A stretch of 56,239 bases of DNA, from assembly GCA_947567595.1 (NCBI GenBank), contig CANOMQ010000028.1, forward strand, positions 1 through 56,239, read 5' to 3'. Both the position numbers and the translations under genes were made by a program. The stretch's first letter is position 1. Every line of letters starts with the position of its first letter. The notes beneath the pieces were generated by a model. It was not told the DNA's origin and did not search any database. It was given only the letters and a program-made list of their open reading frames with translations. This DNA is from an uncultured Lachnospiraceae bacterium (GTDB taxonomy: Bacteria > Bacillota > Clostridia > Lachnospirales > Lachnospiraceae). This document shows positions 26,010-33,960 of the stretch, piece by piece.

Positions 26010-26648
26010 ATGAATAAGCTGACAATCGTAATGGGGGAATATCCGCAGGACGGCGGCTTGGAAAAGGAGCCGATTGAATGGATTGTTTTGGCAGAGGAAG
26101 CGCACAGGTGTCTTTGCATCAGCAGGTATTTGCTGGATTGTAAGCCGTATCATGCGTGTCCGGAGGCTGTGACGTGGGAGAACTGTAGTTTGCGGGAATG
26201 GCTGAACCAAGTGTTTTTTCAGTCTGCTTTTTCACAGGAGGAGCGGGAGCGGATTTTGTGCTCTGAGGTGGTAAATCCTGCGGGAAATACCAAGGATTTT
26301 GTGTTTTTGCTTTGTGCGGACGAGGTGGAAAGCTATTTTGACGACGAGGTGGAGGATTATGTGGCGTATGAGGAGCGCGGGGCGATGACGACTGCCTATG
26401 CACGGTCGCAGGGGGCTTGGTTCCTTGATGAGGATTGTGAAGACGACAATAAGGGCTGTTGGTGGCTGCGGTATCATGGAAATGCTTATCAAGAAAGTGA
26501 GGGGGAGTATACGTATATAAGCTGCGTTAATTTTGACGGATACATTGAATGGGCGGCGCAGGGGGTGGAAGAAACGGATTGCTGTGTGCGTCCTGCGTTT
26601 TGGCTGAAAACGGATTGCGTATTGAAGGATAAGGGGAATGCATTATGA
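26010..26648 (+). CDS. DUF6273 domain-containing protein
   Basis: A soluble 212-residue protein. The end CCVRPAFWLKTD, the centre KGCWWLRYHGNAY and EWAAQGVEETD, and TWENCSLREWLNQVFFQSAF match the DUF6273 pattern seen in many Firmicutes surface and phage-related proteins (it looks like a formylglycine-enzyme-fold relative). Function unknown. The start at 26010 has GGGAGG 10 nt upstream. It interrupts the importer operon and overlaps the next, broken gene. Confidence 0.7.
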   Translation: MNKLTIVMGEYPQDGGLEKEPIEWIVLAEEAHRCLCISRYLLDCKPYHACPEAVTWENCSLREWLNQVFFQSAFSQEERERILCSEVVNPAGNTKDFVFLLCADEVESYFDDEVEDYVAYEERGAMTTAYARSQGAWFLDEDCEDDNKGCWWLRYHGNAYQESEGEYTYISCVNFDGYIEWAAQGVEETDCCVRPAFWLKTDCVLKDKGNAL

Positions 26649-26942
26649 TAAAACCAAGACATTTGGAACGGATTTATTTGTGGTGATGGAATTGCCATTC
26701 CTGATGAATTGTTTGCGGATTTTCGGACGGAAACGGACGATTTGTTTGCGGTAAAGCTGTTTCTTGAGTATGATGAGGAGGAGCAGTTTCTTGAGGAAAT
26801 TGTAGAGAATGAGTCTGTTCAGGAGGATTTTCAGCTTACGATGGCGGACAGGGCGAGTATTTGGAGCTGGGTTGTCGTGGAGTTGGAGGGTGTGCAGTCG
26901 GGGGCTGTTTATAAGGATTTTGTGAATGAGGAGCTGGCGTAA
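26638..26942 (+). pseudogene. Frameshifted small acidic protein gene
   Basis: From the ATG at 26638 (AAGGGG just upstream) the product reads MHYDKTKTFGTDLFVV and then leaves frame; the frame one base back reads DGIAIPDELFADFRTETDD and continues to the TAA at 26942, ending YKDFVNEELA. One base is missing near 26677-26690. The joined protein would be about 101 residues, acidic, with no recognised domain. An internal TTG at 26709 could still start a shorter product. A sequencing error is possible. Confidence 0.55.
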
Positions 26943-26977
26943 TTGCAAGGGATTGGAAGGTATCGGGGAATGCTGAT

Positions 26978-27484
26978 ATGTGTGAGAGATTGCAGGAGAA
27001 ATATTATCTGATTAAGTTTCAGGTTTTGCAGGAAGAATATTTTACATTTTGGTATACAGATGATGTAGATGGATTTTTGTTGGATATGGACGGCGCTTTA
27101 AAATCCTTCCCGACAAAAGAGGAGGCGGTCGCCTTTGCAGATAAGAAGGGCTTTTTGCTGGATGCAGATGTGTTTTTGGTATCGTCGGCAATTCTTAGGA
27201 AAATGAATATCAGGGATATTAACTGCCATCTTTTTTTGGATTATTGGAATATTTTTTCTGATGTGGCGCATTCCATAAACTGTCCGTTTATCGGTGACAG
27301 AAGGCATGGGATTGTTCAGCATATTTACGAAAAGCTGTTTTACGGGTGCAATATACTGGTGAAGGAGAATGAGGAGCACTACAGACCGAAATGGAGCAGG
27401 AAGGAACGGCGCTGGATTGCGCGGGTGATGAAAAACGGATTTCAGGTTTTGGAAGAGGGGTTTGATGTGAAGTGGCATTTGTAG
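26978..27484 (+). CDS. Hypothetical protein, 168 aa
   Basis: Not recognised. The protein is rich in aromatic and acidic residues in its first half (FTFWYTDDVDGFLLDMDGAL, an immunity-protein-like composition), followed by a helical middle (HLFLDYWNIFSDVAH) and a basic end (KWSRKERRWIARVMKNGF). It may be a toxin immunity or nucleic-acid-binding protein; neither can be shown. It lies 36 bp after the frameshifted gene. Confidence 0.55.
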   Translation: MCERLQEKYYLIKFQVLQEEYFTFWYTDDVDGFLLDMDGALKSFPTKEEAVAFADKKGFLLDADVFLVSSAILRKMNIRDINCHLFLDYWNIFSDVAHSINCPFIGDRRHGIVQHIYEKLFYGCNILVKENEEHYRPKWSRKERRWIARVMKNGFQVLEEGFDVKWHL

Positions 27485-27595
27485 ATTATCTTCTCTACGC
27501 AGCGTAGACTCCGCAAAAAATCACCATATTCTACGCTTTGTGGGTGTAAAAAGGAGCCGGGACAGGGGATACTGTTTTCAGAAAGGGGTGGTTGG
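27485..27595. other. Intergenic region with a perfect palindrome
   Basis: TCTACGCAGCGTAGA (27494-27508) is a perfect 15-bp palindrome and a second partial copy TCTACGC lies near 27531. These could be operator sites for the XRE regulator encoded downstream. A ribosome binding site AAAGGGG sits at 27583-27590. Confidence 0.4.
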
Positions 27596-28201
27596 ATGAA
27601 TCAAGCTGTGATTGGAAAATTTATTGCGCAGGAGCGGAAACGAAAAGGCTATACGCAAAAACAACTTTCTGAAAAATTGGAAATCAGTGATAAGACGATT
27701 TCAAAATGGGAACGCGGAAACGGGTTTCCGGAGGTGTCACTGCTGTTGCCGCTATGTCGGGAGCTTGACATTACGGTGAACGAGCTTCTGACGGGGGAAC
27801 GGGTTTCGCCGGAGGATTATCAAAAGAAAGCGGAGGAAATGATGGTGAATTTGGTAAAAGAGGCGCAGGAAAGTAAGAAAAAAATTATTTTGTCAACAAT
27901 GGTCGCACTGCTTGCAATGATGGGTGCAGTCCCGCTGTTTGTGATTTCGGGTGCAATCCCGATGGCGGACTGGATTCGGGTGCTGCTGATGGGGATTGGC
28001 AGTGCTGTCATTGTTTTAGGCATTGCGATTGCGTGTGTGCTTGACAGGGAGGCGGGCGCGTATGAATGTCCGGCGTGCCGGACGCGGTTTGTGCCGGAGA
28101 TGGGGGATTACATTATGGGACCGCATACCATTGCAAAGCGGAAGCTGAAATGCCCGCATTGCGGGGCGCACCGATATTGTAAAAAAGTGCTGACAAAATA
28201 G
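27596..28201 (+). CDS. XRE family regulator with membrane helices and zinc ribbon
   Basis: The first 60 residues are a lambda-repressor-like HTH (KFIAQERKRKGYTQKQLSEK, ISDKTISKWERGNGFPEVS). After a charged helix come two membrane helices at about 97-116 (IILSTMVALLAMMGAVPLF) and 127-147 (VLLMGIGSAVIVLGIAIACV), then a zinc ribbon with CPAC and CPHC pairs. Such membrane-tethered XRE proteins are common in Lachnospiraceae. The target is unknown; the palindrome at 27494 is a candidate. Confidence 0.85.
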   Translation: MNQAVIGKFIAQERKRKGYTQKQLSEKLEISDKTISKWERGNGFPEVSLLLPLCRELDITVNELLTGERVSPEDYQKKAEEMMVNLVKEAQESKKKIILSTMVALLAMMGAVPLFVISGAIPMADWIRVLLMGIGSAVIVLGIAIACVLDREAGAYECPACRTRFVPEMGDYIMGPHTIAKRKLKCPHCGAHRYCKKVLTK

Positions 28202-28229
28202 CGGGAATACGCGAAAGGAGTTTTCTTGT

Positions 28230-28562
28230 ATGAACGAATTGATGAAGGACATTATGAATACCGCAGACAGCTTTGTAAAAAATTTCAGCGAGGACGCCCT
28301 CTACAATATGTCCTCCATGATTGGCTGTTATGTTTTTGAAACGGCGCGGCGAAATTATGGCGGGGAATATCTTTGGGTGCGGGACGAGCAGCAGCCTGTT
28401 TTGGTTGCGGGAATGCCGGATTTCCAAGTTTCCATCCGGGCTTGGCAAAAGGTGAGAGGGCGCCTGCAGAATGGCAGTGAGGACAGCATTCCGTTTTATG
28501 TGGCAGGGTATCAGGAGCATATCGCACAGGCGAAAAAGGGCGATTTTATAATGATTGTTTAG
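28230..28562 (+). CDS. Hypothetical protein, 110 aa
   Basis: Not recognised. Soluble alpha/beta protein with ELMKDIMNTADSFVKNFSED, YVFETARRNYGGEYLWVRD and an FYVAGYQEHIAQAKKGDFIM end. RBS AAAGGAG lies 9 nt before the ATG. It follows the XRE gene by 28 bp and precedes the importer ATPase gene. Confidence 0.5.
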   Translation: MNELMKDIMNTADSFVKNFSEDALYNMSSMIGCYVFETARRNYGGEYLWVRDEQQPVLVAGMPDFQVSIRAWQKVRGRLQNGSEDSIPFYVAGYQEHIAQAKKGDFIMIV

Positions 28563-28646
28563 CGGCTGTGTTATCAGGTGCTTGTGGTGCATACATCAAA
28601 ACCCAGCGCTTTTGCGGTCAGAAATTCGCAGACATGGAGGATTTGC

Positions 28647-29390
28647 ATGGAACATATTTTAGAGGTGGACAGCCTGAATGTTTATTATAAGAATAAGGGC
28701 AGAAAGGACGGCGCGTTGCAGCACGTTTTGCATGATGTGAGCTTTTGCATGAACAGGGGCGAGATTTTGGGACTTGTCGGCGAGAGCGGCTGCGGGAAGA
28801 CGACGCTTGCAAAGGCGATTCTCGGAATGCAGAAGCGCTTTGACGGCAGTATTAAGTTAGACTGCCCTAACCCACAGATGGTATTTCAGGACCCGTACGG
28901 CTCGCTCAATCCTGCGAAAAAAATCGGCTGGATTTTGGAGGAGCCGCTGCGCATGAAAAAGGGGGCTGAAAAGTGCCCGCACGCGCAGCGTGTCCTGCGC
29001 GTGGACGAAATGCTTGGGAAGGTCGGGCTGGATTGCAGGGTAAAGGAGCATTATCCGTCGGAGCTTTCAGGCGGTCAGCGGCAGCGCATAGCGATTGCGG
29101 CGGCGCTGTTGTGCGACACGTCGTTTCTGATTGCGGACGAACCCGTTTCCGCGCTTGATGTGACCATTCAGTCGCAGATTATCCGGCTTTTGCTCAAATT
29201 GCAGCGCGAGCTTGGCATTTCCATTCTGTTTATCTCGCATGATTTGCGCGTGGTGTATCAGATGTGCAACCGGGTGATGATTATGCAAAAGGGCGTGATT
29301 TTGGAGCAGGGGGCGGTAGAGGAGATTTATCAGAACCCGAAAAGCGCGTACACGAAGCTGTTGCTGGAGGCGGCGAATATCAGTGCGTAG
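28647..29390 (+). CDS. ABC transporter ATP-binding protein, DppF/NikE type
   Basis: Second ATPase of the importer. Walker A GESGCGKTTLAK, Q-loop FQDPYGSLNPAKKIGWI, signature LSGGQRQRIAIA, Walker B FLIADEPVSALDV and H-loop LFISHDLRVVYQ. The ATG at 28647 has GGAGGA 8 nt upstream; the reading frame extends further 5' without a start that fits. At 247 residues it is somewhat short for DppF (about 320) because it ends soon after the core domain (YTKLLLEAANISA). It should pair with the ATPase at 25177. Confidence 0.92.
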   Translation: MEHILEVDSLNVYYKNKGRKDGALQHVLHDVSFCMNRGEILGLVGESGCGKTTLAKAILGMQKRFDGSIKLDCPNPQMVFQDPYGSLNPAKKIGWILEEPLRMKKGAEKCPHAQRVLRVDEMLGKVGLDCRVKEHYPSELSGGQRQRIAIAAALLCDTSFLIADEPVSALDVTIQSQIIRLLLKLQRELGISILFISHDLRVVYQMCNRVMIMQKGVILEQGAVEEIYQNPKSAYTKLLLEAANISA

Positions 29391-29426
29391 AAAGTTTTCT
29401 TACCCAATTTTATATTTTTTGTAACC

Positions 29427-29467
29427 AAAGCCTTTCGTCCATTGTATTATGGTTGAAGGGCTTTTCA
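29427..29467 (+). terminator. Terminator of the importer operon
   Basis: AAAGCCTTTC (29427-29436) pairs with GAAGGGCTTT (29455-29464) with one G-T wobble and ends in a TTTT. A few bases further a second, stronger hairpin GGACAGCCGTCT / AGACGGCTGTCC (29472-29502) has no T-tract. Confidence 0.6.
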
Positions 29468-29471
29468 ATTC

Positions 29472-29502
29472 GGACAGCCGTCTGACAAAAAGACGGCTGT
29501 CC
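29472..29502 (+). other. Perfect 12-bp hairpin upstream of the sigma factor
   Basis: GGACAGCCGTCT (29472-29483) and AGACGGCTGTCC (29491-29502) with a GACAAAA loop. It lies 31-60 bp before the sigma factor start. Whether it belongs to the terminator or to control of the sigma operon is unclear. Confidence 0.5.
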
Positions 29503-29532
29503 AAACGTTACAAGAAGATTAAAGGAGCGCTC

Positions 29533-30015
29533 ATGAAACAGACACTACAGGAATTGGTGGAGCGGTATCAGAACAGTCTTTTTGCGGTGGCGTTTAATGT
29601 ATGCAAAAATGCGCAGGACGCGGAAGATGTGGTTCAGGATACGTTCCTCCGGTATTACACAATGAAAAAGGAATTTGACAGCGAACAGCATATCCGCGCG
29701 TGGCTGATACGGGTAGCAATCAATAAGGCGAAGAACTGTAACCGGACGTTTTGGAGGAGAAACAAATGTTCCTTCGAGGAGTACATGGAAACGCTGGCGT
29801 TTGAGACGCCGCAGTCCGAGATCCTGTTTGAAACGGTCATGCAGCTTCCCGAAAAATACCGGATTGTGATACATCTGTTTTACTACGAGGACTACAGCGT
29901 GCGTGAAATCGCGGGGATTTTAAATTTAAGCGAGAGCAACGTCAAGGTACGGCTTTCGCGCGGTCGGTCGCTGCTCAAGGAGGTTTTAAAGGAGGAATGG
30001 AATGATGACGAATAG
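29533..30015 (+). CDS. ECF-type RNA polymerase sigma factor
   Basis: The 160-residue protein has region 2 (ELVERYQNSLFAVAFNVCKN, AEDVVQDTFLRYY, EQHIRAWLIRVAINKAKN) and region 4 (LPEKYRIVIHLFYYEDYSVR, EIAGILNLSESNVKVRLSR). The ATG at 29533 follows AAAGGAG. Its target promoters are unknown. The stop overlaps the next gene by 14 bp, so the pair is a sigma factor with its probable membrane-bound partner. Confidence 0.93.
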   Translation: MKQTLQELVERYQNSLFAVAFNVCKNAQDAEDVVQDTFLRYYTMKKEFDSEQHIRAWLIRVAINKAKNCNRTFWRRNKCSFEEYMETLAFETPQSEILFETVMQLPEKYRIVIHLFYYEDYSVREIAGILNLSESNVKVRLSRGRSLLKEVLKEEWNDDE

Positions 30016-30739
30016 GGAACGGTACAAACAGGCATTTTCAGCACTTCAGACCTCCGCAACCCAATCAATGGAGGTAGAAATGATGGCAATGATACAGAAA
30101 AAACACAAAAAAAATATCGCGGTTGCGGCAGCAGTCGCGTGTGCAGCCTTAATCGGCGTTTCGGGAACCGTTTACGCGGCGGACATCGGGGGCATTCAGC
30201 AGAAGGTACGGATATGGATGTACGGCAAGGAGGAGGAAGTGGTCATTACGGAGAAGGGGGACGGCAGTTATCTGCTTCATTATGTGGGTGACGGGCAGGA
30301 GGAACTGGGCTTTGGCTGCGTTGCCATTGGCGAGGACGAAAACGGGGATACGACGGAGTCGTGGCTGTCGCCGGACGAGCTTGTCATTAGCTTAAACCAG
30401 TCTGTCGATATTGCCGAGGATACGGACGGGCGCGTTTGGATTTACTATTATGACCAGAAGGCGGACATTACGGATTTGTTTGACGAAGCGGGGATTTGCA
30501 AGGTGCAGTTGACGCATGAGGGGGAGACCTTTTATTTGGAAATCGAGCAGGGAGAGGTCGGCGATTTCGCGTATTCCAAGACGAACGAGGTGCCAGAGGA
30601 TCGTGCGGAGTATCATGCTGTTGAGATGCAGCGCGTGGGAGCGGAGGAGAAGGATATTCCTTCGTCTGTGACGGCGGACACGGACAGTCTGCCGGAGGCG
30701 CAGCGGGCAAAGAGCACGGATATTTCAACTGCGGAATAG
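30002..30739 (+). CDS. Membrane-anchored protein paired with the sigma factor, likely anti-sigma
   Basis: A short N-terminal cytosolic part (RERYKQAFSALQTSATQSME) is followed by one membrane helix (IAVAAAVACAALIGVSGTVYA, about 37-58) and an acidic extracytoplasmic domain of about 185 residues with DITDLFDEAGICKVQLTHEG. This layout and the 14-bp overlap match the membrane partners of ECF sigma factors in Lachnospiraceae. No zinc-binding anti-sigma motif is seen. Start could be ATG 30002 or 30005. Confidence 0.75.
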   Translation: MMTNRERYKQAFSALQTSATQSMEVEMMAMIQKKHKKNIAVAAAVACAALIGVSGTVYAADIGGIQQKVRIWMYGKEEEVVITEKGDGSYLLHYVGDGQEELGFGCVAIGEDENGDTTESWLSPDELVISLNQSVDIAEDTDGRVWIYYYDQKADITDLFDEAGICKVQLTHEGETFYLEIEQGEVGDFAYSKTNEVPEDRAEYHAVEMQRVGAEEKDIPSSVTADTDSLPEAQRAKSTDISTAE

Positions 30740-30752
30740 GATTGCTGAAATG

Positions 30753-30795
30753 ATAGCCGATATTGTGGGAAGCTGCGGTATCGGCTGTTCTTTTT
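30753..30795 (+). terminator. Terminator after the sigma factor operon
   Basis: AGCCGATA (30755-30762) pairs with TATCGGCT (30779-30786), followed by GTTCTTTTT. Confidence 0.75.
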
Positions 30796-30877
30796 ATGCA
30801 TGGGGAGCGCGGCGAGTAGGGAAGATAAATCTTCTCTACTTGATTGCACACAGGTACCTGGATTTTAGAAAATAGAA

Positions 30878-31156
30878 CTAATGTTCTTTGCTTGATAAAT
30901 CCTGCGCGTCAATCAGCTTAATCCCTGCATCACGAAGCAGCTTGGCAAAGACGCCCTGTCCCTGTATCAGCTTGTTGCCAAAGCTTCCGTCATATACCTG
31001 ATGAACGCCGCAGCTAGGGCTTCTTGACTGCAAAACGGCAGCGTCCACCTGCGCGTCCAACGCCTGCTTTAGCGCAAGGGCAGCGCCTTTTCGAAATTCT
31101 GCATCAACGCTCACATGCTCCGCCGTCATGACCGTCCCGTCCACAAGTTCCGCCAT
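30878..31156 (-). pseudogene. DUF523 protein, 5'-truncated
   Basis: The 92 residues start at MAELVDGTVMTAEHVSVDAE and contain AVLQSRSPSCGVHQVYDGSF, the central signature of DUF523, ending GIKLIDAQDL. Intact family members have about 140-150 residues; the first about 60, including the SxCLLG motif, are missing. A stop (TGA) directly precedes this ATG in frame, and upstream sequence belongs to a different gene fragment. Confidence 0.8.
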
Positions 31157-31160
31157 TCAG

Positions 31161-31242
31161 CTAAAATATGCCTTTCCATTTCTCCTTAATCATGTCATGC
31201 ACAAGCTCGAGAGGGCAGGTGTATTTCGGTACGGATTTTCAT
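31161..31242 (-). pseudogene. HxlR-type regulator, N-terminal fragment
   Basis: On the minus strand an ATG at 31242 reads MKIRT; one base shifted, the sequence continues as YTCPLELVHDMIKEKWKGIF and then stops at 31161. The CPLELxHDMIKxKWK block is the conserved start of HxlR-family regulators (about 100-120 residues). The fragment breaks within the first helix and abuts the DUF523 remnant. About 25 codons remain. Confidence 0.6.
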
Positions 31243-31399
31243 AAACAACCCTTCCTTGCCCTGCTATTATACGCAATATTTTGGCATTCGGCAATAAAAA
31301 AATGATATGGGAAACAAAAACAGATTGCAAACAAGGCAATTTCTATTAAGACACCTTCCCGCGTCCGTGCTATACTGTATAAAAAAGGGAGCGTTTTTT

Positions 31400-31777
31400 A
31401 TGAAAAATGATAAACTGATAAAAGAAATTGAAACCTACATCAACACCCATTTAGACGGGGACTTATCACTGGAGGAAATTGCAAAAAACCTGCACTATTC
31501 CAAGTTTTACCTCGCCCGCACCTTCGCGCAGGAAACGGGGGAGACCATCGGGAAATGTATCCAGCGGCGCAGGCTGGATTTGGCGGCAAAGAAGTTAGTA
31601 GGGACGAACACCCCAATTGTCGAGATTGCCTACGAGGCGCATTACAGCTCACAGCAGGCATTTACGCTTGCTTTTCGACGTCAGTATTTATGCACGCCGC
31701 AGGCATACCGCATAAGAGGACGCCTTGACGTGCAAAGCGCATTACAAAACACATGGAAGGGGTGTGCGGCATCATGA
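31400..31777 (+). CDS. AraC family HTH regulator, short form
   Basis: A 125-residue protein that is essentially one AraC DNA-binding domain: [52 protein letters not shown] and the second [23 protein letters not shown], then a short tail. There is no sensor domain. The ATG at 31400 follows GGGAGCG. It overlaps the ClpP gene by 4 bp (ATGA), so it may regulate or be regulated with ClpP. Confidence 0.9.
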   Translation: MKNDKLIKEIETYINTHLDGDLSLEEIAKNLHYSKFYLARTFAQETGETIGKCIQRRRLDLAAKKLVGTNTPIVEIAYEAHYSSQQAFTLAFRRQYLCTPQAYRIRGRLDVQSALQNTWKGCAAS

Positions 31778-32364
31778 GTACAATCCCTTACGTGGTGGAA
31801 CAGACAAGCCGTGGCGAGCGCAGCTACGATATTTTCTCGCGGCTTTTGTCAGACCGGATTATCTTTTTGGGCGAGGAGGTCAGCAATACGACGGCAAGCC
31901 TGATTGTGGCGCAGATGCTGTTTTTGGAGGCGCAGGACCCCGAAAAGGATATCCAGCTTTACATCAACAGTCCGGGCGGCTCCGTGACGGCGGGCTTTGC
32001 CATTTATGACACCATGCAGTATGTCAAGTGCGATGTGTCCACAATCTGTATCGGGCTTGCGGCAAGCTTTGGCGCGTTTCTGCTTGCGGGCGGTGCGAAG
32101 GGAAAACGCATTGCGCTTGCGAACGCGGAGATTATGATTCACCAGCCTGCAATCCACGGCAACGGCGTACAGGGACAGGCGACGGATATCCAAATCATGT
32201 CGGAGCATATGCAAAAGAGCAGGGAGCGTTTGGAGCGCATTTTGGCGCAGAACACAGGGAAGTCCGTGGCGCAGGTCAGGGAAGACACGGAGCGCGACAA
32301 TTACCTTTCGGCGGACGAGGCGCTTGCGTACGGGCTGATTGATAAAGTGATTGAGAAACGATGA
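31774..32364 (+). CDS. clpP: ATP-dependent Clp protease proteolytic subunit (paralog)
   Basis: Serine protease of 196 residues. [20 protein letters not shown], the catalytic Ser in [16 protein letters not shown], His in EIMIHQPAI and Asp in the [15 protein letters not shown] segment. Normally the Ser neighbourhood reads AASMGA; here it is AASFGA. It is not next to clpX or tig as the housekeeping clpP is, but coupled to an AraC regulator, so it is probably a second ClpP. A terminator follows. Confidence 0.92.
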   Translation: MSTIPYVVEQTSRGERSYDIFSRLLSDRIIFLGEEVSNTTASLIVAQMLFLEAQDPEKDIQLYINSPGGSVTAGFAIYDTMQYVKCDVSTICIGLAASFGAFLLAGGAKGKRIALANAEIMIHQPAIHGNGVQGQATDIQIMSEHMQKSRERLERILAQNTGKSVAQVREDTERDNYLSADEALAYGLIDKVIEKR

Positions 32365-32390
32365 AAATAAAAGGATAAGATGATAAAAGG

Positions 32391-32432
32391 AAAATACCTG
32401 ATTTGCATTTTGCGCGAAGTCAGGTATTTTTT
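32391..32432 (+). terminator. Terminator after clpP
   Basis: AAAATACCTGA (32391-32401) pairs with TCAGGTATTTT (32420-32430), followed by TT. Confidence 0.85.
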
Positions 32433-32538
32433 ATGCACACGGGCAACCAAGTCTGAGCAGAAAATAGGGGCAGAAATTTTCCCTACTCAATTTAGAAATT
32501 AAAATTATAATTTAGAAATTCTAATTTCACAAAAAGGA

Positions 32539-32582
32539 TTGCATTCCCCAAAACAATATGCTAATATAACTACAAACATAGT
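32539..32582 (+). promoter_or_regulatory. Promoter and candidate BlaI-type operator
   Basis: TTGCAT (32539-32544) and TAATAT (32562-32567) have ideal 17-bp spacing. Directly after lies ACTACAAACATAGT (32569-32582), an inverted repeat ACTA-N6-TAGT close to the TACA/TGTA core of known BlaI/MecI operators and placed over the start site. This suggests that the regulator represses its own operon. Confidence 0.6.
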
Positions 32583-32631
32583 CAACTATAAAAATAATTA
32601 AATAAAACAAGGAAAGGAGCACAAATAAAAC

Positions 32632-33021
32632 ATGGAACAGGAAAAAATGCAGGAAGCCCTTACAGATTGCGAGGTACTGGTAATGAAGGTCATATGGTCA
32701 GACAACACGGCAATGTCGATACAGGAAATCACTGCAAAAATCAACCAGCGCTACCAAAAAGACTGGAAGGTACAGACCGTCTCGACCTTTTTAAGCCGCG
32801 CGGTCAAAAAAGGATACTTGGAAATGAAGCGCAGCGGCAGGACATTCTACTATTACCCGCAGGTGACTCAGGAGGAATACGGGACACGCGAAATCGTAAA
32901 GTGCGTCGATACTTGGGGCGGCGGGAAGCTTGGCAACCTGATTGCGTCTTTCGCGGAGGCAAAAAGCCTGACGCAAAACGAAAAGGAACAGATAAGGAGG
33001 CTGTTAGATGGTATGGATTAG
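32632..33021 (+). CDS. BlaI/MecI/CopY family transcriptional regulator
   Basis: A 129-residue winged-helix repressor. LTDCEVLVMKVIWSDNTAMS, IQEITAKINQRYQKDWKVQT and VSTFLSRAVKKGYLEMKRSG form the DNA-binding domain, and the C-terminal helices end SLTQNEKEQIRRLLDGMD. In the family, cleavage of the repressor by the BlaR1 sensor induces beta-lactamase or similar genes. Here the overlapping blaR1-like gene is broken and no beta-lactamase gene follows. The ATG follows AAAGGAG. Confidence 0.92.
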   Translation: MEQEKMQEALTDCEVLVMKVIWSDNTAMSIQEITAKINQRYQKDWKVQTVSTFLSRAVKKGYLEMKRSGRTFYYYPQVTQEEYGTREIVKCVDTWGGGKLGNLIASFAEAKSLTQNEKEQIRRLLDGMD

Positions 33022-33514
33022 ATTAATTTTATGCGGCATTGCGTTCTGCTCCATTGCGGGCAGTGTTTCGTTTGGCATGATAAAGCTTGCCGAAAAGCTG
33101 CTGCACCTGCACAACCCGTTACTGCTCTTGACCATGCACAAGGCTTCGCTCGCGCTATACTGGCTCCCCGTCTCGCTTGCGTGCGTATGCATACCGCGCA
33201 TTTCCCTTGAGAACGGCGTAATGTCATACTGTGGCGAGTTTGTGTGCTCGACCGTTCCGTCAATGAGCGCCGTGTTTCTCATGCTCGGGTGCGTTTGGCT
33301 TGCCGGATTTTTAGTGTCCGTCTTACGGGCGGTACGCGGGTGGCAAAGGCTTGCAAAGCTGGAACGGGGAAATGTGCCCGCAGAGGAAGCGCGCCTTTAT
33401 AAACTGCTTGCGGAGTGCAGGGAGCATTGCAAAGTGGAGGGGGTGGCGCTTGTCCAAAACGATTTACTGCAATCGCCCGTGACGACAGTGCGGTCACGTA
33501 TCGGGTTGGGATAA
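33008..33514 (+). pseudogene. BlaR1/MecR1-type M56 sensor, N-terminal fragment
   Basis: Begins overlapping the repressor stop by 14 bp with AAGGAGG upstream. The N-terminal hydrophobic segments (LILCGIAFCSIAGSVSFGMI, LALYWLPVSLACVCI, SAVFLMLGCVWLAGFLVSVL) and GNVPAEEARLYKLLAECREH match M56 membrane-sensor proteins. The fragment ends at ALVQNDLLQSP, just before the HExxH protease domain, which is missing. The remaining codons are out of frame with the downstream sequence. It cannot act as a protease. Confidence 0.8.
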
Positions 33515-33942
33515 AAAACAAGGATACGGGAGCACTGACCTATGTGTCGGGCACGGGCACGCTGGGACACCGCTTCCTTATCACGGAGAGCGGTGCCTAT
33601 GCGGCGTATGTTGAAAATTGCAGCAAAACAGCCATGAAGGTAACGGGCACGGCGGCATTTTCACAGGAACATGCGGCGGAGCCTATGGATACGGGCAGGA
33701 AGGATACAGCGTCTGCGGAAATGACAAGTGCGTGCGGTTTTCGTCTGACGGGAAAAGAAGAACATGGAGTAGGAATACAAAGGCAGGGGATTTTGCTAGG
33801 GGCGGACAATGTATTGGAAATGACGGTGGAATGTCCGCTGCTTGGTGAGGACGAGAAGAAAATGGCGTTACAGATTTTCATTGATTATCAGCAGGTTCCC
33901 TTTGCCGTGGACGGTAACATTTATGACACCTATTATATGTAA
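33487..33942 (+). pseudogene. C-terminal domain fragment, out of frame with the sensor
   Basis: In the next frame the sequence reads AVTYRVGIKNKDTGALTYVS, GTLGHRFLITESGAYAAYVE and later LQIFIDYQQVPFAVDGNIYD, a beta-sandwich-like domain with the GHRFxITESGxY pattern of extracellular domains. It begins without a start right where the sensor fragment ends near 33480, so an internal deletion appears to have joined two parts of one gene or of two genes. The frame ends at TAA 33942. Confidence 0.5.
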
Positions 33943-33960
33943 GCGAAGGAGGATTTTTCG

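Noticed and set aside
21722-29390. Specific nickel transport (nikABCDE)
   Set aside because: The family includes peptide and metal-chelate importers; no residue evidence distinguishes the ligand, so only the family name is given.
29421-29448. ECF sigma autoregulatory promoter GTAACC ... CGTC
   Set aside because: The GTAACC to CGTC spacing is only 9 bp, far from the usual 16, and both lie in the terminator hairpin.
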